DNA of 64,000 nucleotides from JAJZRJ01 sp040757055 (GTDB lineage: Bacteria > Desulfobacterota > Desulfobulbia > Desulfobulbales > Desulfurivibrionaceae). The translations under genes were made by a program, and so were the position numbers. The stretch is taken from assembly GCA_040757055.1 (NCBI GenBank), contig JBFLXY010000004.1, forward strand, positions 160,821 through 224,820, read 5' to 3'. The stretch's first letter is position 1, and every line of letters starts with the position of its first letter. Under the pieces are notes generated by a model. It had not been told where the DNA came from and ran no database searches. It saw nothing but the letters and a program-made list of their open reading frames with translations. This document shows, piece by piece, positions 25,177 through 32,522 of the stretch.

Positions 25177-27687
25177 ATGGCCGGCGTTTCCCACGTCCTC
25201 AGCATCGCCAAGGAGGCGCTGCTCGCCCACCAGCTCTCCATCCAGGTGGCATCCCACAACGTGTCCAACGTGGACACCCAGGGGTATACCCGCCAGTCGC
25301 TGCGGCTCACCCCCAACGAGGCCACCCCCATCGCCGCCGGCAGCCTGGGCGGCGGCGTGCGCGGCGACTTCATCGCCCGCGCCTACGACCGTTTCATGAC
25401 CGAGCGCATCAACAATCAGCAGTCCCTGCTCGGCAACCTGCAGGCCCAGGAGCAGTCGCTGCGGGTGGTGGAAACCATCTTCAACGAGGCCCAGGGGCTC
25501 GCCCTGAACGACCTCCTGAACCAGTTCTGGGCCTCGTGGCAGGACCTGACTAACAACCCGGAGGTGCTGGCCACCCGCCAGGGAGTGGTGCAGGCCGGCC
25601 AGCTGCTGGCGGACCAGCTCCACACCATGACCGCCGAGATCATCCGTACCCGCCAGGACATCGGCATCAACCTGGACACCGCGGTGGAGGACGTCAACTC
25701 CCTCACCCAGCAGATCGCCGCCCTGAACGTCCAGATCACCACCGCCGAAGGGCCGAAGGCCTCGGCCAACGACCTGCGCGACCGCCGCGACGAACTGATC
25801 AGGGAACTCTCCAGCCTGCTGGACATCACCTATTTTGAAAACAGCGTGGGCCAGTACACCGTGCTCATGGCCGACGGCCACTCCCTGGTGGAAACCGACG
25901 AGCACTGGCGGGTGGACTGGAGCAACAACCAGCTCTACTGGGTCAACCAGGACATCAACGGCAACGAGACCAAGCGGGCCGTCGGCTCCGGCGCCGAACT
26001 GGGCGGCAAGATCGGCGGCTGGCTCGAAATCCGCAGCGAACTCACGGAAAACGACCCAACCAACTTCATGGGCCGCCTCGATGCCCTGACCAACTCGCTC
26101 ATCCGGGAGCTGAACCAGCAGCACACCCAGGGCGTGGGCCTCCTGCGCTTCGACAGCGCCCTGACCGGGGCGGAAACCGCCAAGAACACCGCGGTCATCA
26201 CCGGCACCGTGGCCGCCGCCAACGCGGCTACCTCCATTGCCGCCGGCACCATCACCATCAACGACCGGAGCATCGGGGCCATTGCCGGCGGCACGGCGGT
26301 GAACGGCCTGGCCATGACCAAGGCCGCCAACGCGGTGGACGCCATCAACAAGGCGATCACCGGCGCCACGGCCAGGCTGACGACCCTGGTGGCAGGGGTT
26401 GCCGTGGATGCCGCCAACATCCAGGCCGGCGACGCCATCAGCTTCACGGTGAACGGCGCCGCCGTCAGCTACACGGTGGTGGCCGGCGATGTGGGCAACA
26501 ACGCCACCTTTGCCGCCAATCTGGCCGCCGAGGTCAATGCCGACCTGGCCGCCTACAACGCCACCACCAGCAACCTGCCGCCCGGAGTGACGGTCAAGGC
26601 CCGGGTCGGCGACACCACCAACGGCGGGCCGCTCAATGCGCTGGTCTTTTACAACGAAAATGCCGGCGACGACTCTGCCATCACCATCGACAACCTGAGC
26701 GGCACCTTCGGCGGCGCGGCCACCACCTCGGACCTCGGCCTCGACGGCCTTGATGGCAACACCTACAGCGCCGACGCCACCCACAACACCGGCGAGATCA
26801 CCCTCTTTGCCACCTCGCCGCTGCGGGTCGAGGCCGGCAACGACGACACCTACCTGGCCCAGCTCGGCCTCGACTCGGTCAGCGGCGACACCGTTGCCAA
26901 CGACGGCAAGTTCACCTACAACCCCAGCGCCAACGACCCGGTGCTCATCCAGGGCTACCAGTACGCCAATGAACTGGTGGGCGACGGCGGCAGCTTCGAC
27001 CTCTGGCTCTACAACCGCGACGGCTCGCTGGCCCTGCCCCAGGCGGTCACCGTCTCCACCGCCCGGCTCTACAGCCTTCAGGATGCGGTGGACGCCATCA
27101 ACAACGCGGTGGTCAATGCCGCCGGCGCCGGAAACACCTGGGTGACCGCCACCATCAGCCAGAACCGTATCGTGCTGACCCCGGACAGCAGCCACTCCTT
27201 TGCCTTTGCCAACGACACCTCGAATTTTCTCCAGATCGCCGGGCTCAACACCTTCTTCACCGGCCACAGCGCCGGCTCCATCGGGCTCAACGACACCATC
27301 CTCAACAACCTCAATCTCATGGCCGCCGGCACCGTCGGCGCCAACGGCCAGATATTGAGCGGCGACAACACCAACGCCCTGGCGATCACCACCGTGGCCA
27401 GCCGCGACGACATCGCCTTCCGGGGAGCTTCCACCAATTCCCTGAACGGTTTCTACAACGCCCTGGTCGGCGACATCGGCAACCTGGGCCGTACCATCAG
27501 CCGCAGCGTGGAGTTCAACACCCTGGTCGTCAACCAGATGAACGAGATGCGCGATTCGATTTCCGGCGTCTCCCTGGACGAGGAAATGGCCAACCTCATC
27601 AAGTACCAGCACGCCTTCACCGCGGCCTCGCGGCTGATCAAGATGTCCGACGAGATGCTGCAGACCCTGCTCGACTCGGTCCGTTAG
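25177..27687 (+). CDS. flgK: Hook-filament junction protein FlgK, enlarged
   Basis: 836 aa; about 550 is usual. The N-terminal rod/junction helices (VLSIAKEALLAHQLSIQVASHNVSNVDTQGYTRQSL) and C-terminal helices (VEFNTLVVNQMNEMRDSISGVSLDEEMANLIKYQHAFTAASRLIKMSDEMLQTLLDSVR) are canonical. The extra length is central: a flagellin-IN-like TITINDRSIGAI near residue 358, then a module at ~370-575 with ATARLTTLVAG, ISFTVNGAAVSYT and ADATHNTGEI (ADATHNTG at ~532). FlgL holds two clearly homologous modules. This domain would project outward from the junction. Confidence 0.95.
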   Translation: MAGVSHVLSIAKEALLAHQLSIQVASHNVSNVDTQGYTRQSLRLTPNEATPIAAGSLGGGVRGDFIARAYDRFMTERINNQQSLLGNLQAQEQSLRVVETIFNEAQGLALNDLLNQFWASWQDLTNNPEVLATRQGVVQAGQLLADQLHTMTAEIIRTRQDIGINLDTAVEDVNSLTQQIAALNVQITTAEGPKASANDLRDRRDELIRELSSLLDITYFENSVGQYTVLMADGHSLVETDEHWRVDWSNNQLYWVNQDINGNETKRAVGSGAELGGKIGGWLEIRSELTENDPTNFMGRLDALTNSLIRELNQQHTQGVGLLRFDSALTGAETAKNTAVITGTVAAANAATSIAAGTITINDRSIGAIAGGTAVNGLAMTKAANAVDAINKAITGATARLTTLVAGVAVDAANIQAGDAISFTVNGAAVSYTVVAGDVGNNATFAANLAAEVNADLAAYNATTSNLPPGVTVKARVGDTTNGGPLNALVFYNENAGDDSAITIDNLSGTFGGAATTSDLGLDGLDGNTYSADATHNTGEITLFATSPLRVEAGNDDTYLAQLGLDSVSGDTVANDGKFTYNPSANDPVLIQGYQYANELVGDGGSFDLWLYNRDGSLALPQAVTVSTARLYSLQDAVDAINNAVVNAAGAGNTWVTATISQNRIVLTPDSSHSFAFANDTSNFLQIAGLNTFFTGHSAGSIGLNDTILNNLNLMAAGTVGANGQILSGDNTNALAITTVASRDDIAFRGASTNSLNGFYNALVGDIGNLGRTISRSVEFNTLVVNQMNEMRDSISGVSLDEEMANLIKYQHAFTAASRLIKMSDEMLQTLLDSVR

Positions 27688-27696
27688 GAGGTTCCC

Positions 27697-30600
27697 ATGC
27701 GCGTCACCATGAAGAGCATCCACCAGAACATCCTGGGGAATCTCAACCGGCTCACCGGCGACCTCAACCGGCTCACCAACCAGATATCCTCGGGCAAGCA
27801 GATGTCCAAGCTTTCGGACAACCCGGTGAACCTCATCACCGCCCTGGGTTTGCGCACCAACCTGGCCGAGCTCGGCCAGTACCAGGACAACCTCAGCTTC
27901 GGCAACAAAATCATCTCCGCCTCGGAGAACGCCCTGACCCAGATCAAGGAGCTGGTGATGCGGGCCAAGACCCTGGCGCTCCAGCAGGCCAACGCCCCCC
28001 TCACCGCCACCAACCGCGCCAGCGCCGCCGAGGAGGTCCGCCACCTTTGGGAACAGGCGGTCATCCTCGCCAACACCCAGGTGAACGGCAAATACATCTT
28101 CGGCGGTTTCCGCACCACCGGCTACACCGAGGCCGAACCCGCCCCCTTTGTCCAGAACGCCCGCGACGGCTACTTCATCAACGGCGCGGGCCTGAACCGC
28201 ATGGAGGAAAAACTGACCGGCACGGTGGCCAACTCTGCCGACCTGGCGATGGGCGACCTCCTCATCAACGGCACCGACATCGGCGCCGTGGACCTCGACA
28301 CCGGGGCGCTTACGGTCAACGGCCTCAACATGGGCGGGGCCAGCAACCTCAAGAGCGCGGTCAACGCGGCCGGCAGCGGGGTCACCGCCACCCTCACCAC
28401 CCTCTATGCCGGAGCCGCGGCCACGGCTCCGGGAGCCGCCACGGTCTCCTTTTATCTCAACGGCGAAGTGGTCAACCTCGCCACCGGCGGGGTGAGCGCC
28501 AACCAGACCGCCACCGACGTGGCGGCGGCCATCAACGCCATCAGCGACCGCACCGGGGTCACCGCCGCGGTGGGCAACACCACCAACGGCGGCGCGGCCA
28601 ATTCGGTGGTTTTGACGAACGCCCTGGCCGGCGACGAATCCGCCATCACTGTCCTGGGCCTGAGCGCCGGGGAAAGCGCCCTCACCGGCCTGGCCAACAC
28701 CGCCGCCTCCGGCCAGGCCGCCGACGCCACCCACAACACCGGCACCATCTCGCTCAGCTCCACCGCGGCCTTCGAAATCACCACCAGCACTGCCGACGAC
28801 ACCATCCTCGACCGCCTCGGCCTGGGCGGCGGCAACAAGGGCTTTGCCGACGAGGCGGCCGACGGCGAACTCATCTACGGCTCCCGCCTCGGCACCGGCG
28901 ACCTGCTCATCAACGGCACCGAAGTGACCACCAGCAGCGACGGCATCTCCAGCATCTACGCCGATATTTCCGCCGCCGCCAAGGCGGGGGCGATCAACAG
29001 CCGCAGCGACGAACTCGGCGTCACCGCCCAGGTCACGCCGGCTTCGCTCCTTGCCTCCGGTGCGGTGGAGGCCGGCAGCGAAACCGCCAGACTCACCGCC
29101 ACCATGGCCGACAGCATCGCCATCAATGCCGGCGACCTCGCCGTCAACGGCATCCCGACGGTCACCGGCGTGGCGGTCAGCGGCGCGCCCACCAACGGCC
29201 TCAACATGCAGCGCGCCAGCGATCTCAAGGAGGCGGTCAACGAAATCAGCAGCAGCACCGGGGTGACCGCCAGCCTCACCACGCTGTATGGCGACGGCGC
29301 TGCCGCCAACCATGCCGCCGGCACTGCGGCGGTGAGCTTCACCCTGAACGGCGTCGCGGTCAACGTCAACGCCAACGGCGCCAATCCCGTGGCGGTGAGC
29401 CAGCAGGTGGTGGACGCCATCAATGCGGTGAGCGGCCAGACCGGCGTCACCGCCGCCCGGGGAGACGGCAACAATGGCGGATTGAGCGATTCCATCGTGC
29501 TGTACAACACCCTGGCCGGCGACGAGACCCCCATCGTGCTGGCCGGGCTCAATGCGGCGGAAACCGCCCGGACCGGCCTGAGCGACAGCACCACCCATGC
29601 CGATGCCACCCACAACACCGGCAAGGTTTCCTTCTCTTCCGAGGCGGCCTTTGAACTCTCCAGCCCCAACAACCTCACCGACGACACTATCCTCAAGGAA
29701 CTGGGCCTCAATGGCGGCGAGGACGAAACCGGCATCAGCGGCGACGTCGTCGACGACGGCAAGCTCTCCTATGGCTCCACCCCGGTCTCTCTCGCCCCCG
29801 GAGATCTGGTCATCAACGGGGTGGACATCTTTGCCAGCAGCACGGCCATCACGGACAAAGACAGCAGCAACGCCCTGGTCAACGCCATCAATGCCCGGCA
29901 GGAGGACACCGGTGTCGTGGCCGGCCGCGACTCCGCCGGCCGGCTGCGGCTGACCGCCCTGGACGGCCGCAACCTGCACATCCAGACCTCGGCCCTCGGC
30001 GAAAAGGTGACCCACCTCAATGGCGGCGCCCCGGCTCCGCACAGCAAGGTCTACTTCGGCGCGGTCCGCCTCTTTTCCGACCAGCAGTTCCGCCTGGAAA
30101 GCAACCGCACGCCGACGAGCGGCACAGAAACCGGCTTTGCCGCCCTGGGGCTGACCGGCGGCTCTGCCGCCACCGGCCAGGAAGGAGACGTTGCCGGCGA
30201 CGGCGAAATAGTGGTCAACACCATCTACCGCCAGAACGATCATGTCCGTTATGCCGGCGACCGCAACAACGATTTCGCCATCAAGGTCGGCCAGCGGAGC
30301 ACGGTCACCGTCAGCAAGAACGGCATGGAGGCCCTGTACGAGACCGGGGTTTTCTCGGTGCTGAAGGAGTTTGAAAACTTCCTTAAGGGCGAGGAGTTCA
30401 AGGCGGCCACCGGCTTTGTCCAGGCAACGGACACCGGCGCCACCCTCGCCAGCGGCGACACCGGTCTGCCGCTGGCCGAAGAGGTGGTCAGCGGCGCCTT
30501 CACCGTCACGGTCATCCAGCACGACACGGTGCCTCCGGCCACGTTTTCCACCATGGAAATCAATATCGATCCGGCCACCGACACCCTGGACGACATTGCC

Positions 30601-31035
30601 CAGCGGCTCAACGCCGTCCCCGGCCTCAAGGCATACTGGGACGACAGCGGCTATCTGCGGCTGGAGAGTCGCGACCCCGCGCGCTACACCTTCACCATGG
30701 GCGACGATACCAGCAACTTCCTCAATGCGGCCGGCATCACCACGGAAAACATTCAGGTCAGTTCCCTGGGCAACTCCATCAGGGATCTGGAAACCCTGCT
30801 CGACAGCCTGACCAACCAGATCTCCGACTTCGGCGCCCGCTCCAACCGGATCATGGTGCAGACCCAGATCTACAGCAACCTCCAGTTGGCCAACACGGAG
30901 AATCTCTCCGAACAGGAAGACACCGACATCATCAAGGCGCTCACGGAGATGCAGGCCAAGGATGTCGCCTATCAGGCCGCCCTTTCCGCCGCGGCCAAGA
31001 CCATGCAGCTCAGCCTGGTTGATTTTCTCCAGTAA
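27697..31035 (+). CDS. flgL: Hook-filament junction protein FlgL, giant form
   Basis: 1112 aa; 300-400 is usual. The N-terminal flagellin-like helices (MKSIHQNILGNLNRLTGDLNRLTNQISSGKQMSKLSDNPVNLITALGLR) and C-terminal helices (residues ~1030-1112) are normal. Between them are flagellin-IN type openings GDLLINGTDI (~186), GDLLINGTEV (~403), GDLVINGVDI (~703) and two homologous modules (~205-390 and ~490-690), each with LTTLY, SF-x-LNG and ADATHNTG (the latter at ~342 and ~635). The frame is unbroken from helix to helix, so the size is real. A terminator follows the stop. Confidence 0.95.
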   Translation: MRVTMKSIHQNILGNLNRLTGDLNRLTNQISSGKQMSKLSDNPVNLITALGLRTNLAELGQYQDNLSFGNKIISASENALTQIKELVMRAKTLALQQANAPLTATNRASAAEEVRHLWEQAVILANTQVNGKYIFGGFRTTGYTEAEPAPFVQNARDGYFINGAGLNRMEEKLTGTVANSADLAMGDLLINGTDIGAVDLDTGALTVNGLNMGGASNLKSAVNAAGSGVTATLTTLYAGAAATAPGAATVSFYLNGEVVNLATGGVSANQTATDVAAAINAISDRTGVTAAVGNTTNGGAANSVVLTNALAGDESAITVLGLSAGESALTGLANTAASGQAADATHNTGTISLSSTAAFEITTSTADDTILDRLGLGGGNKGFADEAADGELIYGSRLGTGDLLINGTEVTTSSDGISSIYADISAAAKAGAINSRSDELGVTAQVTPASLLASGAVEAGSETARLTATMADSIAINAGDLAVNGIPTVTGVAVSGAPTNGLNMQRASDLKEAVNEISSSTGVTASLTTLYGDGAAANHAAGTAAVSFTLNGVAVNVNANGANPVAVSQQVVDAINAVSGQTGVTAARGDGNNGGLSDSIVLYNTLAGDETPIVLAGLNAAETARTGLSDSTTHADATHNTGKVSFSSEAAFELSSPNNLTDDTILKELGLNGGEDETGISGDVVDDGKLSYGSTPVSLAPGDLVINGVDIFASSTAITDKDSSNALVNAINARQEDTGVVAGRDSAGRLRLTALDGRNLHIQTSALGEKVTHLNGGAPAPHSKVYFGAVRLFSDQQFRLESNRTPTSGTETGFAALGLTGGSAATGQEGDVAGDGEIVVNTIYRQNDHVRYAGDRNNDFAIKVGQRSTVTVSKNGMEALYETGVFSVLKEFENFLKGEEFKAATGFVQATDTGATLASGDTGLPLAEEVVSGAFTVTVIQHDTVPPATFSTMEINIDPATDTLDDIAQRLNAVPGLKAYWDDSGYLRLESRDPARYTFTMGDDTSNFLNAAGITTENIQVSSLGNSIRDLETLLDSLTNQISDFGARSNRIMVQTQIYSNLQLANTENLSEQEDTDIIKALTEMQAKDVAYQAALSAAAKTMQLSLVDFLQ

Positions 31036-31073
31036 AACGGGGTATGCTCCCGCCAGAGGGCATACCCCGTTTT
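31034..31073 (+). terminator. Rho-independent terminator after flgL
   Basis: Perfect 14-bp arms, AAAACGGGGTATGC (31034-31047) and GCATACCCCGTTTT (31060-31073), with a 12-nt loop; the left arm includes the flgL stop. The short T run suggests partial termination, leaving some read-through into csrA-fliW. Confidence 0.85.
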
Positions 31074-31113
31074 CAGGAGGAAGCAACACTCCATCAAGCC
31101 AGGGAGGGCGACC

Positions 31114-31377
31114 ATGCTTGTACTTGCCAGGAAGGTGGGAGAGGCCATAGCCATCGGTGAGGGGATTACGGTCCGGGTGCTGGAGGTCAAAGGCGGCCAG
31201 GTGAAGCTGGGGGTCGAGGCCCCGCACGACGTTGCCGTGCATCGCGAGGAGATCTACCTCCGCATCCTCGAGGAAAACCGGCGGGCCGCCCTGGAGGCCC
31301 CCAGCGATCTCTCCGCCGTCGCCGCGGCCCTCGGCGGCAAACCCCCCCTCGGCGGCGGCAAATCCGTTAAAGAATAA
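31114..31377 (+). CDS. csrA: Carbon storage regulator CsrA
   Basis: 87 aa. MLVLARKVGEAIAIGEGITVRVLEVKGGQVKLGVEAPHDVAVHREEIYLRI is the full CsrA RNA-binding dimer fold; the C-terminal ~30 residues (RRAALEAPSDLSAVAAALGGKPPLGGGK) extend beyond the usual ~61-aa length. CsrA binds GGA motifs in 5' leaders. With fliW next to it and flgL before it, it fits the FliW-CsrA-flagellin feedback known from Bacillus. GGA motifs in its own leader (AGGAGGA at 31075, GGGAGGG at 31102) could allow autoregulation. Confidence 0.95.
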   Translation: MLVLARKVGEAIAIGEGITVRVLEVKGGQVKLGVEAPHDVAVHREEIYLRILEENRRAALEAPSDLSAVAAALGGKPPLGGGKSVKE

Positions 31378-31448
31378 GCCCACCCCGGCCGAAAAGCAGT
31401 CAAGGCACCTGCCTTTTCCCCGCACTCTTTCCACCAGGAGGTCATCGC

Positions 31449-31928
31449 ATGGCTGATGCGGCCGTCAACGTCCCCGAGGTCTCTGCCGAGGAAACCGCCA
31501 TCGACACCAGCCGCTTCGGCCGGATCATCGTCAATGCCGACAGGATCATCACCATGACCAGCCCCTTTCTGGGCTTTCCCGAATCCCGGCGCTTCGTTCT
31601 GCGCCCCCACGGGCAGGAATCACCCTTCCTCTGGCTGCAATCCCTGGACAACCCGACCCTGGCCTTTGTGGTGCTGCATGCGGCGAGCTTCCTGGCCGAC
31701 TATCGGCCAAAAATTCCCGCTGCGGTCCTCAGGGAGCTGGGAAGTCCGGGGCAGGACGAACTGGAAACGTTCGTCATCCTGACCATTCCCAAGGGCAATC
31801 CGCAGCAGATGACCGCCAACCTGCTCGGCCCGGTGGTGATGCATGTCACCCGGCGCCTCGCCAAGCAGGTTCTCCTCGATCCGGCCCGGTACGATGCCTG
31901 CTGGCCGGTCTTTCCCCGGAAAGGATAG
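31449..31928 (+). CDS. fliW: Flagellar assembly factor FliW
   Basis: 159 aa with RIITMTSPFLGFPESRRFVL, SPFLWLQSLDNPTLAFVVLHAASFLADYRPKIP, LETFVILTIPKGNPQQMTANLLGPVVMHVTRRLAKQVLLD. FliW is an allosteric antagonist of CsrA and also binds flagellin. It lies 71 bp after csrA, preceded by CCAGGAGGTC, and closes the plus-strand flagellar run. Confidence 0.93.
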   Translation: MADAAVNVPEVSAEETAIDTSRFGRIIVNADRIITMTSPFLGFPESRRFVLRPHGQESPFLWLQSLDNPTLAFVVLHAASFLADYRPKIPAAVLRELGSPGQDELETFVILTIPKGNPQQMTANLLGPVVMHVTRRLAKQVLLDPARYDACWPVFPRKG

Positions 31929-32060
31929 GCGGGCGCGCTGCGCCACCACCCGCGCGAAGACAACAGACCAGGCGCAGTCCCGCCTCTGCACAGGGCAACG
32001 GCGGTGCTGCGCCCGTGACCCGCGGCATGGGCTGCGGGAACCCCAGGGCCGTGGAAAAAA

Positions 32061-32369
32061 TTATTCGTTGACGATGTTGTCGGAAACGAGGGCGAACAGC
32101 ATCTTGTCGGCGATCCTGTATGGATCAATCTCATAATCGCCGCGTTCGATCTGTTCCTTGAGGGCGGCAACCCGCTCGGTCCGGACCGCAGGAGTCTGCT
32201 GCAGAATCTCCTGGGCCTTCTGGACGTCCTGGGTGCCCCTGGAAAGCCGGACCCGATCCGCCGCCACCGGGGTCCCGCCGGCGGCTTGGGCGGCAACGAC
32301 CCCTTCGGACCGCTTGGCCTGGATCTTGTTGTCCGTCTTGATCTGTGGAAAAACGCTGGTCAGTTTCAT
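32061..32369 (-). CDS. flgM: Anti-sigma-28 factor FlgM
   Basis: 102 aa from the ATG at 32369 (RBS GGAGCG). VRLSRGTQDVQKAQEILQQTPAVRTERVAALKEQIERGDYEIDPYRIADKMLF is the typical FlgM C-terminal region with the D-x-V-x-LS motif, conserved helices, and the G-x-Y-x-[IV]-D-x-x-x-[IV]-A-x-x-[ML] ending. It binds FliA until export through the completed hook. It is on the opposite strand to the main cluster and has its own sigma-28 promoter. Confidence 0.93.
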   Translation of the reverse strand: MKLTSVFPQIKTDNKIQAKRSEGVVAAQAAGGTPVAADRVRLSRGTQDVQKAQEILQQTPAVRTERVAALKEQIERGDYEIDPYRIADKMLFALVSDNIVNE

Positions 32370-32431
32370 TTTTTTCGCTCCGGTATGCCGGGACACCTCT
32401 CACAGCATACACGCTACCGCTTTTGTATATC

Positions 32432-32458
32432 ATATCGGCGTTAGGAAGACAAACTTAA
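32432..32458 (-). promoter_or_regulatory. Sigma-28 (FliA) promoter for flgM
   Basis: On the minus strand, TTAAGTTT (32458-32451), exactly 11 bp, then GCCGATAT (32439-32432), against the FliA consensus TAAAGTTT-N11-GCCGATAA. Only two positions differ. It lies about 63 bp from the flgM ATG. It places flgM in the late flagellar class. Confidence 0.88.
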
Positions 32459-32522
32459 ATAATTTTTCACCGCCACGACAGCGCGCGTTGCCAAAGCCCG
32501 GCCCGGTTGGTAGTATCGTGCC

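Noticed and set aside
25096..31434. A minus-strand open frame of about 2100 codons opposite flgK-flgL-csrA
   Set aside because: It is an antisense shadow: the plus strand carries clear flagellar genes, and the high G+C with biased codons keeps the opposite frame open. Its translation is Gly/Val/Asp/His repeat-like with no known fold, and no RBS or promoter supports it.
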